From the NCBI GenBank assembly GCA_040285825.1, contig JAUPSS010000012.1:1-64000 (forward strand): a stretch of 64,000 nucleotides of DNA, in the 5' to 3' direction. This document shows, piece by piece, positions 1 to 11,755 of the stretch. Both the position numbers and the translations under genes were made by a program. Position 1 is the first letter of the stretch; every line of letters starts with the position of its first letter. The notes under the pieces were generated by a model. The model was given only the letters and a program-made list of their open reading frames with translations, ran no database searches and was not told the origin of the DNA. The stretch comes from Eukaryota sp. TZLM1-RC. Taxonomy: Eukaryota > Metamonada: BaSk clade.

Positions 1-3000
1 AAATGGCCATGCTGCGGACTGTAACACCACAGTGTTCATATTAGTGTCCCAAAATGGACTTTAAAGATTTGACCAATGATTATAAACTAAACACATTGGT
101 CAATACGAGCTAGGAACTCCATATGAGCCTCAGTAAATCGTATCAAACGATACTCTTACACTTGCAGCGATTGCTTTTATTGGTTTACAGCATTCAGTTT
201 ATTATGCTTTTGATTTTTACTACATTTAATGTTTTAAAATTAATACCTCAATTAATTCAAATATACAAAATCATTTGAAAATGTAATCATGAGTTTGTAC
301 TGATCAAGTAACACATAGCAACATTACTAACACACAATTTCACACAAAAGTTTGATCACAAGTTGATCACATCTAGTATAAAGACTACATGCAACTCATC
401 TAATCATACAATGACCATTCAACCAATCATACCAATGACTAATCAAATGACCATACGGACTTTAACACCACAATTGTTATATTAATTGTCCCAAAATGGA
501 CTTTAAAGATTTGACCAATGATTATACATATGAGCCTCAGTAAATCGTATCAAAACGATACTCTTACACTTACAGCAATTGTTTATTAGTTTACAACATT
601 CAATTGTATACTTTTGATTTTTACTACAATTTAATGTTTAAAAATTAATACACTCAATTAATTCAAATATATACAAAATCATTTGAAAATGTAATCATGA
701 GTTTGTACTGATCAAGTAACACATAGCCAACACAATTTCACACAAAGTTTGATCACAAGTTGATCACATCTAGTACATAAAGACTACATGCAACTCATCT
801 AATCATACCAATGACCATTCAACCAATCATACCAATGACTAATCAAATGACCATAGCACGGACTGTACACCACAATTGTTATATTAATTGTCCCAAAATG
901 GACTTTAAGATTTGACCAATGATTGTAATAAACAACCATTGGTCAATATACGAAACTAGGAACTTCATATGAGCCTCAGTAAATCGTATCAAAACGATAC
1001 TCTTACACTTACAGCAATTGTTTATTAGTTTACAACATTCAATTGTATACTTTTTGATTTTTACTTTTTACAATTTAATGTTTAAAAATTAATACACTCA
1101 ATTAATTCAAATATATACAAAATCATTTGAAAATGTAATCATGAGTTTGTACTGATCAAGTAACACATAGCCAACATTACTAACACAATTTCACAAAGTT
1201 TGATCACAAGTTGATCACATCTAGTACATAAAAGACTACATGCAACTCATCTAATCATACCAATGACCATTCAACCAATCATACCAATGACTAATCAAAT
1301 GACCATAGCACGGACTGTAACACCACAATTGTTATATTAATTGTCCCAAAATGGACTTTAAAGATTTGACCAATGATTGTAATAAACAACCATTGGTCAA
1401 TATACGAAACTAGGAACTTCATATGAGCCTCAGTAAATCGTATCAAAAACGATACTCTTACACTTACAGCAATTGTTTTATTAGTTTACAACATTCAATT
1501 GTATACTTTTTGATTTTTACTTTTTACAATTTAATGTTTAAAAATTAATACACTCAATTAATTCAAATATATACAAAATCATTTGAAAATGTAATCATGA
1601 GTTTGTACTGATCAAGTAACACATAGCCAACATTACTAACACACAATTTCACACAAAGTTTGATCACAAGTTGATCACATCTAGTACATAAAGACTACAT
1701 GCAACTCATCTAATCATACCAATGACCATTCAACCAATCATACCAATGACTAATCAAATGACCATAGCACGGACTGTAACACCACAATTGTTATATTAAT
1801 TGTCCCAAAATGGACTTTAAAGATTTGACCAATGATTGTAATAAACAACCATTGGTCAATATATGAAACTAGGAACTTCATATGAGCCTCAGTAAATCGT
1901 ATCAAAAACGATACTCTTACACTTACAGCAATTGTTTTATTAGTTTACAACATTCAATTGTATACTTTTGATTTTTACTTTTTACAATTTAATGTTTAAA
2001 AATTAATACACTCAATTAATTCAAATATATACAAAATCATTTGAAAATGTAATCATGAGTTTGTACTGATCAAGTAACACATAGCCAACATTACTAACAC
2101 ACAATTTCACACAAAGTTTGATCACAAGTTGATCACATCTAGTACATAAAGACTACATGCAACTCATCTAATCATACCAATGACCATTCAACCAATCATA
2201 CCAATGACTAATCAAATGACCATAGCACGGACTGTAACACCACAATTGTTATATTAATTGTCCCAAAATGGACTTTAAAGATTTGACCAATGATTGTAAT
2301 AAACAACCATTGGTCAATATACGAAACTAGGAACTTCATATGAGCCTCAGTAAATCGTATCAAAAACGATACTCTTACACTTACAGCAATTGTTTTATTA
2401 GTTTACAACATTCAATTGTATACTTTTGATTTTTACTTTTACAATTTAATGTTTAAAAATTAATACACTCAATTAATTCAAATATATACAAAATCATTTG
2501 AAAATGTAATCATGAGTTTGTACTGATCAAGTAACACATAGCCAACATTACTAACACACAATTTCACACAAAGTTTGATCACAAGTTGATCACATCTAGT
2601 ACATAAAGACTACATGCAACTCATCTAATCATACCAATGACCATTCAACCAATCATACCAATGACTACTCAAATGACCATAGCACGGACTTTAACACCAC
2701 AATTGTTATATTAATTGTCCCAAAATGGACTTTAAAGATTTGACCAATGATTGTAATAAACAACCATTGGTCAATATACGAAACTAGGAACTTCATATGA
2801 GCCTCAGTAAATCGTATCAAAACGATACTCTTACACTTACAGCAATGGTTATATTAGTTTGCAACATTCAATTGTATACTTTTTGATTTTTACTTTTTAC
2901 AATTTAATGTTTAAAAATTAATACACTCAATTAATTCAAATATATACAAAATCATTTGAAAATGTAATCATGAGTTTGTACTGATCAAGTAACACATAGC

Positions 3001-4005
3001 CAACATTACTAACACACAATTTCACACAAAGTTTGATCACAAGTTGATCACATCTAGTACATAAGGACTACATGCAACTCATCTAATCATACCAATGACC
3101 ATTCAACCAATCATACCAATGACTAATGACCATAGCAAGGACTTTAACACCAAAATTGTTATATTAATTGTCCCAAAATGGACTTTAAAGATTTGACCAA
3201 TGATTGTAATAAACAACCATTGGTCAATATACGAAACTAGGAACTTCATATGAGCCTCAGTAAATCGTATCAAAAACGATACTCTTACACTTACAGCAAT
3301 GGTTATATTAGTTTGCAACATTCAATTGTATACTTTTTGATTTTTTACTTTTTTTACAATTTAATGTTTAAAAATTAATACACTCAATTAATTCAAATAT
3401 ATACAAAATCATTTGAAAATGTAATCATGAGTTTGTACTGATCAAGTAACACATAGCCAACATTACTAACACACAATTTCACACAAAGTTTGATCACAAG
3501 TTGATCACATCTAGTACATAAAGACTACATGCAACTCATCTAATCATACCAATGACCATTCAACCAATCATACCAATGACTAATGACCATAGCAAGGACT
3601 TTAACACCACAATTGTTATATTAATTGTCCCAAAATGGACTTTAAAGATTTGACCAATGATTGTAATAAACAACCATTGGTCAATATACGAAACTAGGAA
3701 CTTCATATGAGCCTCAGTAAATCGTATCAAAAACGATACTCTTACACTTACAGCAATGGTTATATTAGTTTGCAACATTCAATTGTATACTTTTTGATTT
3801 TTTACTTTTTTTACAATTTAATGTTTAAAAATTAATACACTCAATTAATTCAAATATATACAAAATCATTTGAAAATGTAATCATGAGTTTGTACTGATC
3901 AAGTAACACATAGCCAACATTACTAACACACAATTTCACACAAAGTTTGATCACAAGTTGATCACATCTAGTACATAAAGACTACATGCAACTCATCTAA
4001 TCATA
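1..4005. repeat. Satellite array, ~455-bp unit, left block
   Basis: About nine head-to-tail copies of an AT-rich unit of roughly 450-460 bp. The recurring block beginning aatgaccattcaaccaatc appears near 410, 811, 1265, 1720, 2180, 2640, 3095 and 3550. The first two or three copies are shorter and more diverged, as expected at an array edge. Each unit holds short inverted repeats, for example GTATC-aaaa-GATAC and TGATCACAAGTTGATCA. An identical-looking 72-codon minus-strand ORF recurs only because the units are near-identical. I see no host gene in it. The block ends at the insertion of a non-LTR element. Confidence 0.95.
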
Positions 4006-4901
4006 AGATTTGAATTTGATGAATTTTGTCACAAATTCCGACTTAGACCTCATCTATTCTACTTTAAATCCACAATTTGTAGGATATGAGTCTATTTGGG
4101 ATAAAGACATAATAATTTCTCAATCAAAATTAACAAAGGAATTTTATAAAAATGAAATGAATTCTCTTCAAAAAACAATGTCTGATATGGAAAAATTACA
4201 ATTAGAAGCTAATTGTTCTGAACTTTCAGGTAGTTTTTTGAATGCATTACCTTTTAATGCAAATTTCACTTTTTCTGATGAATTCATGTCTTATTTTCTG
4301 AATCTTCGATTAATTTTTAATAATTTTTATCATCAGTGTCCCAGATGTGGTTACACAAATCTCGGTTTAGACCATAGTTTTCAATGTAAAGGTGTTTCAC
4401 GATGCATTAAAAACAGACATGATGAAGTTAGAGATTATTTATTAAATATCTCCAAATATGAAAAGGAAAAGGAATTTGAAATTGGTTTAAAAAAATTTTA
4501 TTTAGATTTATTTGATCCCAAAACCAAAATTGCGTTTGATATTACAATAGTTGGTGGTTTTGGAAATAAATGGCAAGATGCTTACTCTCAAGCATTTGCT
4601 ACTAAAATAAGGAAATACAGTATTCTAAAAGAATACAATTTAATTTCAGAAATTGTTCCTTTAGTTTTTAATGTCCATGGGGGTTGGTACAAGAAAACTA
4701 AAGAAACATTTAAACGTTTTGGTTGGATTGAGCTTTGCAGTGAAATTAGTTGTATAATTCAGAAAAATAGTTTTAGATGTAATCAAGCATTTAATTCTAT
4801 TCTTCAAAGAATTCATGAAGCTCGTAGGTTTTGGTAGTTTATGTTTTTTTTATTTACTTTCATAGTTTTTTCGTTCTTTTTCTTTTAGAAATTCAATAAA
4901 G
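4006..4901 (+). mobile_element. 5'-truncated non-LTR retrotransposon, family A
   Basis: An 896-bp insertion splits one satellite unit. It is flanked by an 11-bp direct repeat, atctaatcata, at 3995-4005 and 4902-4912. The uninterrupted site (ctcatctaatcataccaatg) is visible in every other unit, so both ends are exact. The 3' end is ttcaataaag with no poly(A) tail. The 5' end is truncated inside the RT reading frame. This is the outcome of target-primed reverse transcription. Confidence 0.9.
4010..4837 (+). pseudogene. Non-LTR RT polyprotein, C-terminal fragment (zinc knuckle + nuclease)
   Basis: An open frame of 275 residues with no native start; the first codon is TTG next to the truncation point. 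It lacks the RT fingers and palm. A knuckle of the CX2CX8HX3C type occupies residues 110-126 (C110, C113, H122, C126), followed by RH and VRD. A stretch resembling the restriction-like endonuclease of R2-type elements comes next: DPK near 169-171, FDITI near 176-180 and lysines near 199-202. The overall order matches families B and C in this window, but the sequence is clearly different. The nuclease assignment is by pattern only. Confidence 0.75.
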
Positions 4902-7900
4902 ATCTAATCATACCAATGACCATTCAACCAATCATACCAATGACTAATGACCATAGCAAGGACTTTAACACCACAATTGTTATATTAATTGTCCCAAAAT
5001 GGACTTTAAAGATTTGACCAATGATTGTAATAAACAACCATTGGTCAATATACGAAACTAGGAACTTCATATGAGCCTCAGTAAATCGTATCAAAAACGA
5101 TACTCTTACACTTACAGCAATTGTTTTTATTAGTTTACAACATTCAATTGTATACTTTTGATTTTTACTTTTTTACAATTTAATGTTTAAAAATTAATAC
5201 ACTCAATTAATTCAAATATATACAAAATCATTTGAAAATGTAATCATGAGTTTGTACTGATCAAGTAACACATAGCCAACATTACTAACACACAATTTCA
5301 CACAAAGTTTGATCACAAGTTGATCACATCTAGTACATAAAGACTACATGCAACTCATCTAATCATACCAATGACCATTCAACCAATCATACCAATGACT
5401 AATGACCATAGCAAGGACTTTAACACCACAATTGTTATATTAATTGTCCCAAAATGGACTTTAAAGATTTGACCAATGATTGTAATAAACAACCATTGGT
5501 CAATATACGAAACTAGGAACTTCATATGAGCCTCAGTAAATCGTATCAAAAACGATACTCTTACACTTACAGCAATTGTTTTATTAGTTTACAACATTCA
5601 ATTGTATACTTTTTGATTTTTTACTTTTTTTACAATTTAATGTTTAAAAATTAATACACTCAATTAATTCAAATATATACAAAATCATTTGAAAATGTAA
5701 TCATGAGTTTGTACTGATCAAGTAACACATAGCCAACATTACTAACACACAATTTCACACAAAGTTTGATCACAAGTTGATCACATCTAGTACATAAAGA
5801 CTACATGCAACTCATCTAATCATACCAATGACCATTCAACCAATCATACCAATGACTAATGACCATAGCAAGGACTTTAACACCACAATTGTTATATTAA
5901 TTGTCCCAAAATGGACTTTAAAGATTTGACCAATGATTGTAATAAACAACCATTGGTCAATATACGAAACTAGGAACTTCATATGAGCCTCAGTAAATCG
6001 TATCAAAAACGATACTCTTACACTTACAGCAATGGTTATATTAGTTTGCAACATTCAATTGTATACTTTTTGATTTTTTACTTTTTTTACAATTTAATGT
6101 TTAAAAATTAATACACTCAATTAATTCAAATATATACAAAATCATTTGAAAATGTAATCATGAGTTTGTACTGATCAAGTAACACATAGCCAACATTACT
6201 AACACACAATTTCACACAAAGTTTGATCACAAGTTGATCACATCTAGTACATAAGGACTACATGCAACTCATCTAATCATACCAATGACCATTCAACCAA
6301 TCATACCAATGACTAATGACCATAGCAAGGACTTTAACACCACAATTGTTATATTAATTGTCCCAAAATGGACTTTAAAGATTTGACCAATGATTGTAAT
6401 AAACAACCATTGGTCAATATACGAAACTAGGAACTTCATATGAGCCTCAGTAAATCGTATCAAAAACGATACTCTTACACTTACAGCAATTGTTTTATTA
6501 GTTTACAACATTCAATTGTATACTTTTGATTTTTACTTTTTTACAATTTAATGTTTAAAAATTAATACACTCAATTAATTCAAATATATACAAAAATCAT
6601 TTGAAAATGTAATCATGAGTTTGTACTGATCAAGTAACACATAGCCAACATTACTAACACACAATTTCACACAAAGTTTGATCACAAGTTGATCACATCT
6701 AGTACATAAAGACTACATGCAACTCATCTAATCATACCAATGACCATTCAACCAATCATACCAATGACTAATGACCATAGCAAGGACTTTAACACCACAA
6801 TTGTTATATTAATTGTCCCAAAATGGACTTTAAAGATTTGACCAATGATTGTAATAAACAACCATTGGTCAATATACGAAACTAGGAACTTCATATGAGC
6901 CTCAGTAAATCGTATCAAAAACGATACTCTTACACTTACAGCAATTGTTTTATTAGTTTACAACATTCAATTGTATACTTTTTGATTTTTTTACTTTTTT
7001 TACAATTTAATGTTTAAAAATTAATACACTCAATTAATTCAAATATATACAAAATCATTTGAAAATGTAATCATGAGTTTGTACTGATCAAGTAACACAT
7101 AGCCAACATTACTAACACACAATTTCACACAAAGTTTGATCACAAGTTGATCACATCTAGTACATAAAGACTACATGCAACTCATCTAATCATACCAATG
7201 ACCATTCAACCAATCATACCAATGACTAATGACCATAGCAAGGACTTTAACACCACAATTGTTATATTAATTGTCCCAAAATGGACTTTAAGATTTGACC
7301 AATGATTGTAATAAACAACCATTGGTCAATATACGAAACTAGGAACTTCATATGAGCCTCAGTAAATTGTATCAAAAACGATACTCTTACACTTACAGCA
7401 ATGGTTATATTAGTTTGCAACATTCAATTGTATACTTTTTGATTTTTTACTTTTTTTACAATTTAATGTTTAAAAATTAATACACTCAATTAATTCAAAT
7501 ATATACAAAATCATTTGAAAATGTAATCATGAGTTTGTACTGATCAAGTAACACATAGCCAACATTACTAACACACAATTTCACACAAAGTTTGATCACA
7601 AGTTGATCACATCTAGTACATAAGGACTACATGCAACTCATCTAATCATACCAATGACCATTCAACCAATCATACCAATGACTAATGACCATAGCAAGGA
7701 CTTTAACACCACAATTGTTATATTAATTGTCCCAAAATGGACTTTTAAAGATTTGACCAATGATTGTAATAAACAACCATTGGTCAATATACGAAACTAG
7801 GAACTTCATATGAGCCTCAGTAAATCGTATCAAAAACGATACTCTTACACTTACAGCAATGGTTATATTAGTTTGCAACATTCAATTGTATACTTTTTGA

Positions 7901-8865
7901 TTTTTTACTTTTTTTACAATTTAATGTTTAAAAATTAATACACTCAATTAATTCAAATATATACAAAATCATTTGAAAATGTAATCATGAGTTTGTACTG
8001 ATCAAGTAACACATAGCCAACATTACTAACACACAATTTCACACAAAGTTTGATCACAAGTTGATCACATCTAGTACATAAAGACTACATGCAACTCACC
8101 AAATCATACCAATGACCATTCAACCAATCATACCAATGACTACTCAAATGACCATAGCAAGGACTTTAACACCACAATTGTTATATTAATTGTCCCAAAA
8201 TGGACTTTAAAGATTTGACCAATGATTGTAATAAACAACCATTGGTCAATATACGAAACTAGGAACTTCATATGAGCCTCAGTAAATCGTATCAAAAACG
8301 ATACTCTTACACTTACAGCAATGGTTTTTATTAGTTTGCAACGTTCAATTGTATACTTTTTGATTTTTTACTATTTTTACAATTTAATGTTTAAAAATTA
8401 ATACACTCAATTAATTCAAATATATACAAAATCATTTGAAAATGTAATCATGAGTTTGTACTGATCAAGTAACACATAGCCAACATTACTCACACACAAT
8501 TTCACACAAAGTTTGATCACAAGTTGATCACATCTAGTACATAAGGACTACATGCAACTCACCTAATCATACCAATGACCATTCAACCAATCATACCAAT
8601 GACTACTCAAATGACCATAGCACGGACTTTAACACCACAATTGTTATAATAATTGTCCCAAAATGGACTTTAAAGATTTGACCAATGATTGTAATAAACA
8701 ACCATTGGTCAATATACGAAACTAGGAACTTCATATGAGCCTCAGTAAATCGTATCAAAAACGATACTCTTACACTTACAGCAATGGTTTTATTAGTTTG
8801 CAACGTTCAATTGTATACTTTTTGATTTTTTACTATTTTTACAATTTAATGTTTAAAAATTAATA
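4902..8865. repeat. Satellite array, ~455-bp unit, middle block with trimeric higher-order pattern
   Basis: About nine further units, much more uniform than the left edge. Two unit types can be told apart: type A (agcaattg...tagtttac with tacataaag) and type B (agcaatgg...tagtttgc with tacataagg). From about 4.9 to 7.65 kb the order is A-A-B-A-A-B, and the T-run lengths also match position by position. The array is therefore locally organised as trimers of about 1.37 kb. The last units (8.1-8.87 kb) carry a third variant. Confidence 0.93.
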
Positions 8866-9694
8866 AAAATCTTTTTATCAGACATTCAGAACTGTACTAG
8901 TTTAATATCTCAGCAACCAAGGCCATTTGGTCTTCACTTAACAAATGACGCTTGGAAACAAAACATGCGGTTGAGATTAGGGATGTATCCAAGTGGTCTT
9001 TTGGACAATTCTTATTGTATTTGCAACAAAAAACCTACTGCCAATTTTCGTCATATTGTGAGCTGTAAGAAATTTCTCCAATATAGGTCAGTTCTTCATA
9101 ATGCCGTTCGTGATGTGACATATGAGATGTTCAAGTGTTACAATTTTAGTTGCAAAGTAGAACCCTTGTTGAAGCATTATAGTGATGATAATCTTTTTAA
9201 TTCACGTCGAGGTGATTTAATTGCTCCTTTTGTGGATTCCTCTCAAGTTGTTGTTGATTTCACTACAGTTGATCCCTTTGCTTTTGTTTATCGCGATGAT
9301 GTTTTACTTAGTGCTAATGGTCATTTGAACAAGGCTGAAGATCGTAAGAGAGATAAATATACTGAGATATTAAATGATTTAAATAAGAACCTTTATTCGA
9401 AGTTTTCGTTTGTTCCTTTTGCCTTTTCGATTTTTGGCAACATTGGACAATCCGCCTTGAATTTCATCAATGATTTTGGTAATTTATTTCGTTCAAGTGG
9501 TAAGAATTTTGCAGAGAATTTATGGAAAAATCGTATCATTTTCGCTTTGTACAGAAGTGTTCCCAAGTACTTGAGTTTAATGATGTCTAAACTTTATAAG
9601 GATTCATCAAGAGTTGGCGTGGAGAATTTGATTTCTTATGTGTTTTAGTTTGTTTTGTTTTTATTTGATTCTTTATATAAATAAATAAATAAAT
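8866..9694 (+). mobile_element. 5'-truncated non-LTR retrotransposon, family B
   Basis: An 829-bp insertion in the last satellite units. It is flanked by a 10-bp direct repeat, aaaattaata, at 8856-8865 and 9695-9704, and the satellite sequence resumes directly after it. The 3' end carries a short (taaa)n tail (about 9677-9694) rather than poly(A). The reading frame is already open at the left junction, so the element was truncated on insertion. Confidence 0.88.
8868..9648 (+). pseudogene. Non-LTR RT polyprotein, C-terminal fragment, family B
   Basis: The frame is open from the insertion junction; the first ATG is at 8965 and gives 227 residues. Counting from that ATG, a knuckle C18-x-C20...H30-x3-C34 is followed by AVRD at 47-50. 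RGD lies at 82-84, VVDF at 96-99 and a Lys/Arg-rich stretch at 126-131. This is the spacing of the R2/NeSL-type restriction-like nuclease (R-x-D, then D/E, then K). The C-terminal block starting FSIFGNIGQSALNF recurs in the relics at 22.5 kb and 45.5 kb. The RT domain is absent, so it is inactive. Confidence 0.78.
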
Positions 9695-9704
9695 AAAATT
9701 AATA

Positions 9705-9832
9705 AACTCAATTAATTCAAATATATACAAAATCAATTGAAAATGTAATCATGAGTTTGTACTGATCAAGTAACACATAGCCAACATTACTAACACACAA
9801 TTTGATACAAAATTTGATCACAAGTTGATCGT
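9705..9832. repeat. Satellite array, terminal partial unit
   Basis: After the family B insertion the satellite continues for about 128 bp (aactcaattaattcaaatat onwards), with several substitutions, and stops near the TTGATC palindrome. This is the right edge of the array. Confidence 0.85.
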
Positions 9833-10209
9833 GTATTTATGGGAATTTGTCAATAAAAATCATTAAAATTATTTCAAAATCGAACATACAATTCTATTTT
9901 GACAATTTTCAGGAGTGAGTATTCTTTCAATTCCTACCTTCACATCTGGAGTACACAGAAATCTTCAAGGAATGACAAGGCAGCCTTAACTAAAGAAAAC
10001 AAAAGAAAGTGCCATTATATCGAACCATTATGAAGAGGGTGTGCTTCTACACAAAGAAAGAACAGAGAAACAGATGGTTTTACAAGAAATTTAGATTAAA
10101 TGCAATAGAATACTTTTTATTATTGTCCACTTGTCCATTTTATTAATAAAAATAATTAAAAATAGAAATACAGTAATGGTTCATTAATCAAGATGAGTTC
10201 ATTGGGAAC
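9833..10209. other. Non-coding spacer
   Basis: AT-rich sequence between the array edge and the next gene. I see no conserved reading frame or repeat in it. Confidence 0.6.
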
Positions 10210-10533
10210 CTATTGAAACATCAGTTCCTTCCTCCTAAGTACAGATGTCAGCCATTCCGGGTTGAAGCCATTGTTGGTATCTCTAAGATGTGACTCGTCT
10301 TCTATTTTGTACAGAATATCAAAACCGGAAAGCCTATCAACGTATATTGTGAAATTGACATAAACACGAAAGCTCGGAACAGGATGAGCAGCAGAACGGG
10401 AGAAAAAGCTAACGCTGAATTGAGTAGAATCGTCATTGTTGGTGTGGGATTCGATATCGAAGAAGAGGTCACTTTTCTGTGCCCAAGAAGAACAGATGTT
10501 AGACAGTGCTTCATGTGGTGTGGAAGGATTCAT
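10210..10533 (-). CDS. Hypothetical 107-aa protein
   Basis: An ATG-initiated frame of 107 residues with a soluble, mixed composition. It has an amphipathic start (NPSTPHEALSNICSSWAQ), a beta-rich middle and a charged C-terminus. No signal peptide or membrane segment is visible. It lies alone between the satellite edge and the Fanzor relic and reads in the opposite direction to the relic. Length and composition look like a real small gene. I do not recognise the family; a chance ORF remains possible. Confidence 0.45.
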   Translation of the reverse strand: MNPSTPHEALSNICSSWAQKSDLFFDIESHTNNDDSTQFSVSFFSRSAAHPVPSFRVYVNFTIYVDRLSGFDILYKIEDESHLRDTNNGFNPEWLTSVLRRKELMFQ

Positions 10534-10643
10534 GAGTGAAAGACTACACTAATGGTAATATGGTTAGATGATAAGTCAGATTATAATATATAAGTAAGCT
10601 TATCTTCACAAGCAAAATACTGAAAGTTGGTTGTTAAAAAACC

Positions 10644-11066
10644 TTGTTCAAAAAATTGGCAATCCAAAAGGACACTTTGACTCTAATTGGTGTTAATGGT
10701 AAAAACGGTTCCAAGAATTTAAATCATCAACCTACTAGAGGAATTGGATGGATTCAGTTTCTGAAAAGAAATGGTTTTGAAGTATTGATGGTCAATGAAG
10801 CATTGACTTCAGCAAAATGTCCTGTTTGTTTTCAAACAGTTGGTGCGTTTTTAAGAGTCAACAATCCCAGATTTAATCAGAGCGAAAAAAATCCCGTCAC
10901 TACATGCCAAGGTCTATCAGCTTGCAATAATGATAATTGTAAATCCAGTGACAACGGTGGAAGAAAGCTATTTAATAGAAATAAGTTGGTATGTCTGAAT
11001 ATGTTTGCGATTGCTGAAGCGAGGATGAGAGGTAATGAAAGGCTATTTTATTTGAGTAGAAGTTAG
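10644..11066 (+). pseudogene. Fanzor (eukaryotic TnpB-like nuclease), decayed C-terminal fragment
   Basis: 140 residues covering only the end of a Fanzor RuvC domain, with no proper start (TTG). It aligns by eye with the C-terminus of the Fanzor at 46.0-47.6 kb. NEALTSAKCPVC (E52, C59, C62) corresponds to DEFRTSCCCFNC. A second Cys pair (C94, C99) completes the zinc ribbon. FNRNKLVCLNM corresponds to WNRDRNASLNM. The last RuvC aspartate is replaced by Asn (N113, AAT at 10980-10982). The N-terminal two thirds, including the first catalytic Asp, are missing. It is a dead copy. Confidence 0.8.
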
Positions 11067-11755
11067 TTTTTGTAATTACTCCGCACGAAATTAGATCGTA
11101 TAAATATGAAAAATTTCCCACGCATTCAAATTCAATAAAACCAAAAAAATGAAATACAGACAAGTTTTTTCTTGTTCTTCTAATTTTTGTTCAGTAGTTG
11201 TACTTATGGTTTTGATTTGTAATTTTAATGAATAAATGACATTTAAATAGTAATATTATTATTTATTGGAAAACAAAGATACAAAAACAAATAGTAGAAA
11301 TTTTGAATAGACAATTCAAGATTATTAATACTAGCAAAATGAATAATGGACAAGTTTCCTCTACAAGCTTTCTCTACAGAACAATCAGTTTATCGTTTTG
11401 ATTTTTAACTAAATCATTGTTGTCAATTTTGAAGGTTTAGGGATAATAATTGAATATAGATTTGATTTAATTAGACTAAATAAATATTTTGTTTTTAATG
11501 AAATCAAGTTGAATACCAATTGGGATGGAGCGCTAGTGCACAGGCCCGTTCACATGGCTGTCAATGAAGCACTTTTTTTCAAAACAACAAATGCAAAGGC
11601 ATTAATGTATGAGAACAAGATCCAAAAAACTGATATTATAATTGTAACATTCAAATTCAAATCTATCTTCTCTGCAGCTATATTTTTGCTATATTTTTGA
11701 TATCCTTTCAACGTCAGCACAGTCAACACTCAGTTTTTGCTGATTCTAGTTGCAA
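11067..11755. other. Spacer; upstream region of the MATE gene
   Basis: AT-rich, with short unrelated ORFs only. The last 100 bp are less AT-rich and probably hold the 5' UTR and promoter of the transporter gene. No clear TATA or initiator motif can be assigned. Confidence 0.5.

Noticed and set aside
4006-4901. Idea that the satellite is a specific target of family A/B/C
   Set aside because: Family C copies with clean TSDs sit in unrelated unique DNA, and the two satellite insertions use different positions in the unit.
3103-8803. Recurring 66-72-codon minus-strand ORF in satellite units
   Set aside because: It persists only in units without indels and is identical because the units are near-identical. 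It is absent from other units and has no independent support for translation.
1-9832. Regular repeats as a possible CRISPR array
   Set aside because: The repeat is the whole ~455-bp unit with no unique spacers, in a eukaryotic genome. It is a satellite.
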